Assembly: GCF_020882245.1 (NCBI RefSeq) | Contig: NC_083599.1 | Coordinates: 78,842,339 to 78,906,338, forward strand | DNA: 64,000 bases | From: Rhopalosiphum padi | Taxonomy: Eukaryota > Arthropoda > Insecta > Hemiptera > Aphididae | Direction: 5' to 3' | Part shown: positions 33,777 through 45,541 of the stretch, piece by piece | Numbering within the stretch: position 1 is the stretch's first letter | Layout of the letters: the number at the start of each line of letters is the position of its first letter | Program-made: the position numbers and the translations under genes | Notes under the pieces: generated by a model | Database searches by the model: none | What the model was told of the DNA's origin: nothing | What the model saw: only the letters and a program-made list of their open reading frames with translations

Positions 33777-36606
33777 CAAGGCTGGGCAAGTTAATGATTT
33801 TTTTTAACTCAGTTAAGTTAAGTTAATATGCATCAATAAGAAAAAGTTAAAAGTTAAAAGTTAATAAAATTGTTGATTAACTCAGTTAAGTTAAAAGTTA
33901 ATACACATTTTTTTTAAACTTTTTTTGAAGTTAAAAAAAAGTTGATTTTTTTTTATTCGTTAGCGACATTAGCGTACTTTATTTCTTATCAACACACAAC
34001 TGAATTAAAGACTATAATGCTTATACTTCATACAATATTACATAGTATGCGTTTTATTTAATTTTTTTTTTTCGTTACTAACGAAAAAAAAACGAAGTCA
34101 TTTAAATAATAATTAAGGTGCCTAAAAGCTGAAAATAATTAATTTACATTATTAAATAAAGTCTTTCATACAGATATTATTTGTGTGTTTGTAATAGAAT
34201 ATTAGTGCATTTTTTAATAAAGAATCACAAAATGATTAAAAACAGTTTAGTTGTTTATATCATTATATTAACCATATACAATCAATTTAAAATTACATTA
34301 TAAACGAAAATATAATTTAAACAATAAGATAATAAATAATAATATATAAGTTGGAATAGTATTTTAACATATTATATAAAATTAAAGTCTAAGTTTAAAC
34401 TTAAATAGCATTAATCATTACCTATACTAAAATAAATATTACAATAAAAATTATTTCTCTTTTTAGTCAAATCAAATTAAAATTTTACTTTAACTTAATA
34501 ATATTATATTTGTAATTGAAAAACAAATCATTCAAAATAATAATATATATTTACTAAAATATAAAACAATAGTAATTAAAACAGTTATTTAAATTTATTA
34601 AACTTTAAGAGGAGAGTCATTTCAAAATTTTTATCAGCAATTGATCCTCTCCTCTTTTCGAACAACTGTCCCCCAGCACTAAACAAGCGTTCTACATGCG
34701 CTGATGATGGAACCGCAGTATTTAATTCTAAATAAGGTTTTTTTTAAATATTTGGCAAATCATTAATACTCTTTATATTATTATTTGTTAAATAATCATT
34801 AATAATAACTTTAATGTCATTATCATCATTTGATATTACAGTATTATTAAAACTAAAAAAATCATCTTCGGCGTTTTCATCGAAATAGTTACCAACATTT
34901 TGAATAGTTGAACTCGAGGTTGAATTTAATGGTATATTGCTATTTTGTTTTTTTTCGACAAATTGTTCACTAACATACTCATATAAGGCTTCTTTAATGT
35001 CATTCCTTTTATCTGGATCCACCCAGTTAAGTTTAAACTTGGGTATTAAACAAGCTGCTAATTTACATGATTTAGATTCAGTATATCTTTGAAACCTGTA
35101 CACATTTATTAGCTACAAAATATAATACACAATACACTAAAACGTAAAAGTACACTGTTTTCTGCTTAATTTGATGACATATTTACTATTTTGGTATAGA
35201 TTTAAATACTTAATATTCATAATTAAAATTACCTTTTATTTGTACCTTTCTTTAATGCATTAACAAGCGGTCTACAATAAGATAAATCTTTCATCTCGTT
35301 TAATGATTTATTTATTATACTTATTGTAGGGAGCAAGAATCCTAACGACACATGTTTATCTCCCTGCAGTATATCCAAAGCCTGAGCTATAGGCTTCATA
35401 ACCTAATATTATTTGGAAATGAATAAAATTGTCATTAAAAAATATTAGATTTACTAATTATATACAAGTTATTTAATTAATAGAAATCATGTGTCATTTA
35501 CTTTGCAATATTCAGTTAAAAATGTAACTTCTCGAGGTTTAGAAATTATTGGCAATTGCAGCTCAATACAGATTATTTCAATTTTTTCAATATGATTCAC
35601 GACACATTTAATCGCATCATAGAAAGAATTCCACCTGGATATATATATAAAATTATATGACAATTAACATAATTATTATTTGTAAGTTTTTAAATACTTG
35701 TATTAAAAATAAATTCTAATTTATAAATAATAATAACCTTGTCGCGTTAGGTGTAATTAGATATCGACCTAAATATTTCTTTATTTGATCAGCACAAAGC
35801 GTTGATTGATGATTTTGCTTATTAAACAATTTTTGGCACTTCCCAAACACTCTCTTACTCATAAGTCTATATGTAACATCCTTTTCAGCTTCACGTATAT
35901 CATTCACAGCAATTAAATTTAAAGTGTGAGCTACACATCTCTGATGTGGAGGCAATGAGAAGTCTAAAGACTTTTCTAAACTTGGTGATTCTAAAACATT
36001 TGTTAATTCTATGATTTCAATGTTTGTTGGATCAATATCAGATTCTACTGTATCCATGTCATCACTTACCTCAATTGTATGATCAGCTTCAGTTTCATTT
36101 TCAATACTGAACACTCTAAAGTATAAATTTACATAAAAAATTACAAATTTTAATCTAAAATTGAAACTAAGTATTCAGAATAAATTACTTTATTATTCAT
36201 TAATTGTAGTAATGTACTTTTTACACACATACACAATTTTAATGTCTTATATTTATATAAAACAACAATAATATTTCAATTAAAAAAATATATTAATTAC
36301 CTAATATTTATTTCTAACTAACTCAAATAATATATTTAATATTATAACCTATATGTTAGGTACTTTGTTTAAAGTTTAAGGAAATAACAGTATACATACC
36401 TAAAAGCTTTCACAAAATTTGAAGCGTTGTCTGTAACAACAAGAGTTGTTTTATTTTGTATATTAAATTCATTAAGGACTTTATCAATGTTTTCAGCAAT
36501 GTTATCATATGAATGATGTCCGATCATGCGCCTGCATGCAAGTGCTTTAGAATTGCGTTCTTGCGTGTTAGGTTCAATCCAATGCACAGTAAAGCCAATA
36601 TATGAT
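33777..36606 (-). pseudogene. hAT transposon, ZBED type, well preserved but 5'-truncated
   Basis: Minus-strand exons 36606-36400, 36115-35738, 35634-35502, about 35402-35235 and 35098-34585, all with usable splice sites. Motifs in order: YIGFTVHWI, TTLVVTDNASNFVKAF, HQRCVAHTLNLIAVND, TRWNSFYDA, ALDILQGDKHVSLGFLLPTI, AACLIPKFKLNW and VPSSAHVERLFSAGGQLFEK. The only clear lesion in this part is one TAA near 34746. The N-terminal BED-finger exon and the 5' terminus are absent. The 3' terminus CAAGGCTGGGCAAGTTAA starts at 33777, with an array of GTTAA words inside it. It interrupts the element B accessory gene. Upstream sequence belongs to TTAA copy 3. Confidence 0.85.
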
Positions 36607-36703
36607 CTATGAACAGAAAACAAATAAGAACAATTAAATTAAAATCATTAAATATTAATTTAATATTATAATGTATGTAGGTATACAAAAATTAAAATGT
36701 CAC

Positions 36704-39465
36704 CTTTGTGAGAAAGTTAATCCGTTTTCCTCCGATAAATTTGGCCAAGATTGAGTTATACAGTTCTGCCGCGTTATTATTAAAATTATACATAAGACTT
36801 TCCGTGTGGTAAGTCAGTAAATTTCTAGCACGTACAATATCATCCCATAGTTCGAATCGCTTTAGTTCATCGACAAGATTATCTTCACCTATAAATTTAA
36901 AAAATATATTATACTATTACTATATACATATAAATACATAAATTACTCAATATACATTTATAAATTATATTTAGTGATATTACCTTCTTTTGTGCCCTGG
37001 CAGAAGTACTGTCTACAGTTGGTATGATCTCCAAACACATGGTTGGGCCCATTTACTAAATCTGATTTTAGAACCATTAATCGGGTTTCATATGGTATAT
37101 TTGTTTGAAGTTGTCGATTATATTTTACAGCTTCGGTGACAGCGTATCGTAATCGTAACAGACGAGTTTGAATAATTTTTCTAAGATAACCCGGTATTGG
37201 CTCACCTTTCGAATTTTTCCGTTTGCTTGTTAAATCTCTTAATCGGTTGATGCAGTTTCGCAATAAATGGTTAGTACATTCAACTTTTTGTACAATGCAA
37301 TTAGGTCCATATGGCTTAGCAATGCGTAAACGTTTCATAACGCTGCTATCTCCATCACCTTTATAAAATATTACATAATATAAAACGTCTTAAGCAAAAT
37401 AAAAATTAATATTACGTTATAAGTATGCAGTACTAAATATCGCAAAATAAGTTAGTTAGTATTTATTAATTTAAAAATAATATAATAGTATTTATTTATT
37501 TTTATTTTTTTATTTTTATCATACCAATCAGCTGCGAATAAATAAGATTGTGCATCTCTAAACTATGTTTAAATCCGTCAACAATGATGTCGGCTTCCAT
37601 AGCTGTGGAAGGTCCATCCCAATTTAAAAAACAATGATGAGGACCTGGCTCTTTATCGAATTTTTTGGCCGAAAAACACACACAACAGAATTTATTTCTC
37701 ACGCCGAAAAATATAACTTTTTTAGTAACTGCTCCAATAATACAAGCCTATTTAAAATCCAAAAATTATTACCTTTTTTATTATTTTTTAAAATTGTTGT
37801 ACATTTTATAAATTTATTACACTTACAACGCCAGATAATGCATTATAGTTGGTTCTATAGGATCGTTTACTCCAAGCACCGTCAGCTACAACAGCTATTT
37901 TTGGACGTCCATCCTGGTCTACATCGCCCCTTTCAACAGCGAGTCTACCTTCTTCTTTTCCTGCTAATAACATTCCCTCCAAAGCGATTTTGTGGGTGTA
38001 CTGAAATACTTTTGAATGCATTTATTGATACATTCTATTAGAAATTACCGGCATATTCAACGTTGCAGCAAATTCTTCAAGTTGACCATATCCTTGACCA
38101 GTATTTACAACAGCAGACACGACTGCCATATTAGCATTTATATTTACGTTATCAGAAGGATCTTCACTATTAATAGTTTCTTTTGAGCCACATAATTTGC
38201 AAGTAAAACAAAAAGTACTGAAAAATCCTTTTCTCTTCTCTTTAGTAAATTCTAAGTCACGAAATGTACAATCAAACCCTTGGTGTTTTATTGACTGTAT
38301 CGACTCAAAAATATATCTTATATTGACTAATCTTCTTCCATTCAGACTATCAAATGAGTTATTTACTTCGGTACTATTATTTTCCTGCTCAACTACTTCA
38401 GTTAATAACTTAGTGTTAAATGGAGTAGAAGCAAAAAATGATTTGGTTTGATGAGAGGTAAAGTTATCATAGTATGAAGATTCGGCGTTTATAAATTCGA
38501 CATCATTGGTATTAGTTCTATGCATAAATAAGAAATCACGTTAAATTAAAGCAGTTAACTTATTTCGTAACCAACAATATTTTATCTAACACGTTTTTCA
38601 TGTCAGAAGTTGTTTACTGACATTTTAAATAAAAAATTTTTTATGTCAATACAATTTTATTTATTGGCTCAAAAAACGAAAAAATAGTTTTGCGTTTTTT
38701 TAAATTTATTTATTTTCTATTTAAAATTTTTAGATTCTGAACGAAGTGGTGAATGTATTGATTTTACAATGATGTGTGTGTTTTTTTTTTATTTTGTGTC
38801 TGTGTACAGCATAACTAGTCGAAATCTATATACTGTAAACTTTTCAAAATATTTCGATTTTTTTTTTGAGCTATTTATAGACTACTGCAATTTTCGATTT
38901 TTCTGATAATTTATTTTTTGAAGTGTCAATACAATTTTCTTGGCTGAGTCAAAATACTTGAAAATTTAACACAAAGTTTCTCATAAGTTATTCTTATAAT
39001 GATTAAAAAATTATAAGAATACATATAGGCATAATTTTTTTTTTATTAGCGTTTTAAGTTCAAATTATATTGACAACAAATGGTTAAAATCATGAATATT
39101 TGCAAATTATTTTGTAGTTAAAATTTAAAAAATATTAATAACTAATTTCCAATAACTGTTTTACTTACCTAGTGACAGTAGTAAGTTCTATGGTATTATT
39201 ATCTGTCGAAATATTTTCAGATACTGATAAATGAGTATTTCCCTGTCACAATTAAAATAAAATAATACTGAATATTCTTCAATATTTAAAATAGTTATAT
39301 TGTTCTAAATTCTATATGTGTTTATATAATTACCTGAACATCGCAGCTATGATCTTTGTCACTTTTTTTTTTTATCGATTGTAAATTGTTCAATCTGTGT
39401 TTTTTTAATTTAGGTGCACTTAACTTACGCCTAGTTTTTCGGCCAAAACGCCAGTCCTTACCCAT
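36704..39465 (-). pseudogene. DDE transposase of the YqaJ-fusion family (copy 3), truncated
   Basis: Exons 39465-39334 (MGKDWRFGRKTRRKLSAPKL), 39242-39169, 38517-37827, 37747-37525, 37358-36985 and 36888-36704. It follows copy 1 motif by motif: NGRRLVNIRYIFESI, FTCKLCGS, VVADGAWSKRSYRTNY, RNKFCCVCFSAKK, GDSSVMKRLR, VQKVECTNHLLRNC, FGDHTNCRQYFCQG and ELYNSILAKFIGG. One in-frame TAA (about 38024) is the only lesion seen. The YqaJ nuclease that follows in copy 1 is missing. The N-terminal basic segment is probably a nuclear or DNA-binding tail. Confidence 0.85.
38731..39160. repeat. Fragment of the ATTCTGAACG repeat in an intron of copy 3
   Basis: Starts AGATTCTGAACGAAGTGG and shares TGAATGTATTGATTTTACAA with 17881-17920. 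It lies in the intron between 39169 and 38517. Only one end is recognisable. Confidence 0.45.
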
Positions 39466-40194
39466 TTTTTAAAATAATGAAAAAAAAACACAAAACACTG
39501 GACACTTTACAGACAACCTTACTGATCGGAGTGTAGTGTTGAAATCAAATGATTCATATAGGCGCCACTGCGCTAGGCGGTACAACTTTATATTTCCTAA
39601 TATATGGGTATTGGGTTTTATTAAATTATAGAAATATTTGATTATGCTGATTTTGCTATACCTATACAAAAATCCTTATCCATTAATTGTTTCCAAGAAT
39701 CGATGTCTCGCCGCACCGAGCAACCGCCGCCGCGCGCCGAGCCGCCGGAAGCAACTTTCATACGGGCACGCACATGTCAATGCATAGCGAAAAACGAAAT
39801 ATATTCTTGTATGCATAACTATAAAAACTACTAAAAGCGGTAGTAAATTAAACATACTTCCTGAAGTTTGATTGAAATTTAAAAAAAACGGTTGAATTTA
39901 TAATCTTCTAGACTATGCTCTTTAGGAATTACTTTTTTGATTTAAAATCAGATATGCTCAAAATAAATACAAATATAATGCAATTATTTCATGAGATTTT
40001 TGAAAAAAATATCTTAATTTTAAGGGCTTTTAAAATTGAAAATCAAAAATTGACTTCCTAAAAAGCCTAGATATTTTGTCAAAGAGTTCATACATGTATT
40101 AAAAATTTAAATTGGACATTCCGAAGTATGTGTAATTTACTACCGCTTATTGGTCTAAAACGTATGAAAAATGCGTGTGCTGCAGTCCCCTTAA

Positions 40195-41345
40195 ATGAAT
40201 TGTTTTATAGTAATGTATGCATATGGTGTAAAAGGTTAATATATTCCATAAAGAAGAAAAAAACTAAAATTAGTAAAGGCCAAGACCCCAGAATTTGTTT
40301 AAATCCTATCAAACGAAGATTGCTAAAAAAAACTTAGAAAATCTAAAACTGGTGTAAATCAAAAATTAGTCCGAGCAAATAACAAAATTTATAACTTGAA
40401 AAGTCAATTAAATATAACTAAAATAAAAATGACAAATATTGCTGATGACCACCTTTTACAGACTGTTGGATAGTTCAGGAATTACTAAAGACCAATCTGA
40501 ATTAGTTAAAGAAATCTTTTCTGCAGCTAAATTTAAAAATCCAAAAAATAGGCGATACAATGAAAATTGGGTAATGTAATGTTTATTATTTCAGATTAAG
40601 TAAGTAAAAAGCAATCAGCTTCCAAGGTTATTCATTTTAATGATTTATTATTATTTATTTTAAAATATAGGTCACCATGTGGTTATAAATATATAAGAGA
40701 ACAAAATATATTACCTCTTCCATGCGTCACAACTTTACGTAGATATTTATTGGCCGTTAAAATTGGTTGTGGTTTCGACAGTGATTTTTTTAAACTGCTA
40801 AAAAAAAAGTTTGAAAGTAAAACAAATTATCAAAGGAAAGTAATACTGGTGTTTGATGAAATTTTCCTTAAGGAAAGTATAAATGTAAATACCAGATCAT
40901 TATCTTACACGGGTCTTGCAGATTTTGGTGAAGGTTTTGAAACAAGAGCACCAGAAAAAGCCAACCATGCTCTTGTATTGATGATACAAAGTTTGGCTGA
41001 TAGTCTTCATCAACCAATTGCTGTTTTTGCATCCCATGGACCCGTGAAAGGTTTTACAAATAAAATTTTAAATTTTGTAAAGTTAAGAATATTTTTTTTT
41101 TTTAGGAATTGATTTGACAAAAATTATTGTAAAATCAATATTATTGCTAGAAAATACTGGTGTTAGAGTAGAAGGAATTACTAGTGACGGTGCGACGACT
41201 AATCGTACAATGTAGAATATTTTAGGGGTATTTGAAAAATTATTTTGATAATCCCTACGATGACAACCGTTAGGTATTTGTTTTTTTCGGATGCTCCTCA
41301 TTTAATAAAGACTGTTAGGAATAGATTATTTACAAAAATAAAATG
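40195..41345 (+). pseudogene. P-type (THAP9-like) transposase remnant
   Basis: Broken frames contain LIYSIKKKKTKISKGQDPRI, LVKEIFSAAKFKNPKNRRY, VILVFDEIFLKESINVNTRS (first catalytic Asp region), KANHALVLMIQSLADSLHQP, VEGITSDGATTNRTM (second catalytic Asp region) and FFSDAPHLIKTVRNRLF. The order is that of P-element transposases. Intron, stops and several frameshifts interrupt it. The THAP domain is absent, and TTAA copy 3 begins immediately to the left. It is a different, older family from the intact P element at 13.4-17.3 kb. Confidence 0.75.
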
Positions 41346-42269
41346 ACCTTACAGGTAAAAATAGATATCTCAGTATATAACTACAATAGTCTATATTATT
41401 TAATAAAATAAAGGCCCTCATACAACAAAGATAGTTGCTGTCTGTAGGGTCCAATAAACTATTCAAATTATCCATCCATTGACCTATAATCAAAGAGTGT
41501 TAGTAAATAATTTAGTATTTAAAACTTTAAATTTTAAATTTTAAATATTTATAATATGTCTATATCTAATTATTTGCTTATTAAAATCATCAAATAACAA
41601 GCTTTATCACTGGGCAGGCCTCTACAATTGTCCTCATGGCATATTATACTATATCTGGGATTGGCAATAGGTGGTGGTTTGCATTTGGCATGTGGAGGAG
41701 AAATGAATGAACCACCAAAAATATTTTTGTTAAATGCTGATCATTTTTTTTTCATTATTTGTTTGTAAATCCAAAATAACTTGGTATTTCTCGACCTCGA
41801 CTAATTTTTTTTAAAATCCTTTAGACCCTTTTAGAAACTAATTGCCGTCCCCTGTGGTAATCTACCATATAGTTCCTTTAAGTGTGTGTACTGTTACTAC
41901 TGTATATTAGTTGACCATAATTTTATCTTAAATCAATTTTCTCATGTAAATGTGCAAAGTAGAGGAATAAAACCCGAGCATATACCTAATATAGTTATCA
42001 TAATATCTAGTCATTAAAAAAAAATGTACACCTAACGTATTATTAACTATTAGTTCTATGTATTTAGCATATTTATATGTGAACATTGTTAAAAAACAAT
42101 ACAATATTCTGCCCATCATGTATATAAAATAATTATCTTATTTGCTTATTATGTCAAAAACCATGGATCGTAAATACTCTTTTAATAAAAATATTGAATA
42201 TTAAATTTAAAAATGTAACCAGTATTACCATTTCCTAACATTATATGTATACTAAAGGTGTCGTCTACT
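41346..42269. other. No recognised gene
   Basis: AT-rich sequence with no convincing motif on either strand; it may hold the rest of the decayed P-type element. Confidence 0.35.
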
Positions 42270-42545
42270 GGTGTCTTGCTAATTCCACAGACGGTTTGTT
42301 GTTGACCACAATTACCACAACACTATCCATGGCCACATGGCAAAAGAATGTTGACAGATCCAATATTTTCGTTCCTCCCACTCAGACATACAAAGCAACG
42401 GTCGTATTCTTCACCTAATAATAATAAACAGAAAAAAATTATGTTTGATTCTGATTTATATGAAAAATGGTAATTTCTTAAAATTTATGAATTATAAATA
42501 TTGGTACCTGACATTTGTATGGTATTGCCACCACCAAAATTTCAG
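42270..42545 (-). pseudogene. RING-finger-like fragment
   Basis: Minus strand: a short exon reading NFGGGNTIQMS (to about 42513), then an acceptor and an exon from 42412 reading EEYDRCFVCLSGRNENIG, VNILLPCGHG, a stop, then CCGNCGQQQTVCG. The spacing of C-x2-C, C-x-H and C-x2-C is that of a RING domain, but the stop lies within it. It could be a host gene fragment or cargo of a transposon. A possible further exon upstream (45455-45397, RLRSVERRVRRKTQQIINGH) may belong to the same gene, now separated by insertions. Confidence 0.4.
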
Positions 42546-42846
42546 CATGTTCACATAATATCATGTTGATAAAAAAATTATAGATTAATTATTACAAAAT
42601 TAAAAAAGAAAAATAATAATTGTCAAGTGTTTCTATCAATTTATAAACAGTATACTTTGTAACTATTGGCTGTTTACTATGTTCAAGCTGTACATTCGTT
42701 AATACAAAAACTAATTATAAATAGATTATAAATAATAATTATTATTTAATGTAAACATAACTTTTCTAACTTCATTTTGACCTATCTCCACAAATTCAAT
42801 ATTTTCTTCTATACCTATTAAGTAATAAGTGTACATATATGTGTAT

Positions 42847-43143
42847 CAGTGGCGGTCAAATGATTTTGTCATGGGGGGGGGATGAGGCTGATTTTTTAAT
42901 ATGCACTACCATTAATCATTAAAATATAATTTATGGTTATGCCTAATATCAATTTTTTTAAATTCAGGTAAATTGTTACTTTATTTATAACAATGTAATA
43001 TTACTAATATTAACAATATTTGTATTATATTATTAAATCTATTTTTTTGTTTTTTTTTGCTAATTCATCCAACACTTCATTGGAAGTTATATTTATAATT
43101 CCACGATGAACAGCCATAGTGGCCAAACCATTGAGACGACTCT
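42847..43143 (-). pseudogene. hAT 3' end with last coding exon
   Basis: The terminus CAGTGGCGGTCAAATG starts at 42847, with a run of 9 G at 42873-42881. The minus-strand exon 43143-43034 codes SRLNGLATMAVHRGIINITS and ends KKIDLI and a stop, the same C-terminal tail as the hAT at 1-372. The rest of the transposase is lost to the right, where an LTR-like repeat and a LINE follow. Confidence 0.75.
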
Positions 43144-43296
43144 AGAATAATAAAATTACACAATTAACAAATATATATATATATACATTATATATTGTTG
43201 TATATATATATGTTAATATATACAAGATAACTTATAATATGGTTTTCATTATTTTGAAAATATAATTTTATTTTTACTATACTTATACTATGTAGG

Positions 43297-43505
43297 TGTC
43301 GGGATGGTTCGGAATAAACTACTCACGTCGTGTTCACTTTATTGCGTTTATTTAACAGTTATTACCATACAATTATAATAATTAACAGCAGCGAAACGTC
43401 CGGCGACCGTGGATCATTAACGACTAACTTGACCGGTCAAGTCGTGGGTCGCGCTCTCGCGAACTTAGATAAGCAGTCACGGTCGTTGCCATAACGACCG
43501 CGACA
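43297..43505 (-). repeat. Possible solo LTR
   Basis: A 209-base GC-richer block whose minus strand starts TGTCGCGGTCGTTATGG and ends ATCCCGACA, with AATAAACGC and CAATAAAG near the end, as in an LTR with a poly(A) signal. TG...CA ends fit, but I see no clean target duplication and no internal retroviral sequence next to it. Confidence 0.35.
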
Positions 43506-45049
43506 ACTATATGTCTATGTTTACCAGTATTTTTACTTGTTTTATATATCCAATCTATATCTTGATAAAAAACAACAAGTGATAGGAATTTTTCTTGATG
43601 TTAAAAAAACTTTTGATTCAATTAATCATGATTTACTTTTAAAAAAATTGGAAAATGCGGGAATTCGGGGTAGTCTCCTTAAACTATTAAGTTCTTATTT
43701 ATTTTATAGAACTCAGTTAGTTAAAATTAATAATACCTATAGTAATCCTTTACTAGTGACCCATGATGTACCGCAAGGCACTGTCCTTGGACCATTATTC
43801 TTTATAATATTTATTAATAATTTATTTGATTTAGCACTAAATGCTAAAATAATTTGTTTTGCAGATGATACTGTAATATTATTGTCTGATAAATCATCTG
43901 ATGCGCTATATTCTAAGGCAAACATGATTGTAAACCATGTTAAATCATGGTTTGATATCAATTTATTAGAACTAAATCTAAACAAAACTAAATACATGCA
44001 TTTCAGAATTAATAATACAAATCATAATATATATGAGAAAAAAATATTTATTCACACATCATCTTGTAATTACTCTAATTGCATAGTAGATTGTTCCTTA
44101 TTAGAAGAAGTAGATAACATTAAGTACCTTGGGTTATTTTATGACAATAACTTGAAATGGTATACCCATATACATTTTTTAACAAAAACTATTAGAAAAT
44201 TCTTTTATATCCTAAAGGATATTAGATACATATGTAGGATACAACATAAACGCATTATATATCTATCATTAGTTCAATCAATCTTAAATTTTGGTATAGA
44301 ATTCTGGCACTCCACCTATACTAGTCATATAAACAATTTATCAAGAACAATTAATAGACTAATTAAATATATTCTAAACAAACCATCATCTAATATTATC
44401 ACTAACATCTATAACTCCTTGAATATCCAAAATTTAGATCAACTTTATAAAAAGCGCTTATTATTATTAATTTTCCAATACAAACATTTACTTATGCCAA
44501 CAAATCATGACTATAGTACAAGATATCACATAAATATTAATTTGACCAAGTATACTTGTAACTCCAATTTTGGTAAAATGAACCCATTATACGTTGGAAT
44601 TGATTTGTGTATCCAATACAGCATTAATATATTAAGTTTCCAAAATGTTATTATGTATAAAAAGTTTATAAATAAATTAATATTATAAATACATTATTAC
44701 ATTTTTATTCTAAAATGTAATTACTATTTACTATAAATTTTATATAATGTACCTATTCTATTTGAACAGCTATAAATTATTTTGTTATCCACACTGTTGT
44801 TATCCAAACTGTAGTATTATTACCTAATAAATATCAACTATTATTTTATATTGTCTAATTTCATATATGATTAACTCTATGTACTGATTATTATTATTAT
44901 ATTATAAATCTTATATAAAAGTTAAAACAATAGAACTCTTAACCCCACTACAAGCTATGGCTTATAAGGGTTTAGTAACTTTTTATTTTATTTTATTTCA
45001 TTGTAACATGTATATATGTTTGGTTACAATAAATTATTATTATTATTAT
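43506..45049 (+). mobile_element. 5'-truncated LINE (non-LTR retrotransposon)
   Basis: Starts within the reverse-transcriptase domain and runs to a 3' untranslated region ending in AATAAATTATTATTATTATT, a microsatellite-like tail near 45029-45049 instead of poly(A). The start abuts the LTR-like block. Confidence 0.75.
43537..44688 (+). CDS. LINE reverse transcriptase, N-terminally truncated
   Basis: 383 open codons. Reverse-transcriptase motifs in order: GIFLDVKKTFDSINHDLL, VPQGTVLGPLFFIIFINNL, CFADDTVILL (catalytic Asp pair) and NIKYLGLFYDNNLKW, followed by the thumb and C-terminal region. The first metal-binding Asp lies in FLDVKKTFD, where A is usual at the T. The endonuclease domain and start codon are missing, so this is a 5'-truncated copy unable to move itself. 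It resembles jockey/BS-type insect LINEs; the clade is not certain. Confidence 0.88.
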   Translation: MFYISNLYLDKKQQVIGIFLDVKKTFDSINHDLLLKKLENAGIRGSLLKLLSSYLFYRTQLVKINNTYSNPLLVTHDVPQGTVLGPLFFIIFINNLFDLALNAKIICFADDTVILLSDKSSDALYSKANMIVNHVKSWFDINLLELNLNKTKYMHFRINNTNHNIYEKKIFIHTSSCNYSNCIVDCSLLEEVDNIKYLGLFYDNNLKWYTHIHFLTKTIRKFFYILKDIRYICRIQHKRIIYLSLVQSILNFGIEFWHSTYTSHINNLSRTINRLIKYILNKPSSNIITNIYNSLNIQNLDQLYKKRLLLLIFQYKHLLMPTNHDYSTRYHININLTKYTCNSNFGKMNPLYVGIDLCIQYSINILSFQNVIMYKKFINKLIL

Positions 45050-45505
45050 ATCTATATTTTAAAAGTAAACAAATGTTAAATTTAATGATAATTTATATTT
45101 ATTCACATTTATTTTCAATAGTTAATATTTGGTTTGGTAAAATAAATATAACAGAAATTAATTTTTTAATCCCCAATTATCTTATACTAATATCTGTATA
45201 TTATAAAAACAAAATTTTGAAAATATCAATATCCTAGTTTTTTTTTCTTATTAGGATAGAATGAAGTCATCAAATACTTATATTTGTTTGTATATAATCA
45301 AATATTTTTGATTATTAGGTAAAACAAAGTTTTCCATATAAAATATTGCTGATATATATATTTTCTATGATTTTTCATGGCTTTATGACATATTTACCTG
45401 GTGACCATTTATAATTTGTTGTGTCTTCCTTCTTACTCTTCGTTCCACAGAACGTAAGCGATCTGCAAGTATATAATTTGTCATATGATTTTAATGTTTT
45501 TATTT

Positions 45506-45507
<2 letters not shown>
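45050..45507. other. Spacer between LINEs
   Basis: AT-rich. A minus-strand candidate exon at 45455-45397 with AG and GT borders (RLRSVERRVRRKTQQIINGH) is the only coding hint. Confidence 0.3.

Positions 45508-45541
<34 letters not shown>

Larger units (their letters stand above)
36704..40190 (-). mobile_element. TTAA-family transposon copy 3, 5' part
   Basis: The right end reads, on the minus strand, GGGGACTGCAGCACACGCAT from 40190, flanked by TTAA at 40191-40194. The first 30 bases resemble the copy-1 end (GGGGAC, ACAC, CA, TTTTC in the same order). A subterminal inverted repeat (AAGCGGTAGTAAATTA at 40150-40134, reversed near 39834-39849) follows, then a very GC-rich patch (39715-39765), then the transposase exons. 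The 3' half, including the nuclease, is missing; a ZBED hAT lies there instead. Confidence 0.7.

Noticed and set aside
39715..39765. CpG-island-like host promoter
   Set aside because: The patch lies between the end and first exon of TTAA copy 3, so it is more simply that element's own leader.
43170..43230. AT palindrome cluster as an origin or attachment site
   Set aside because: It is a plain (TA)n microsatellite in a eukaryotic repeat region.
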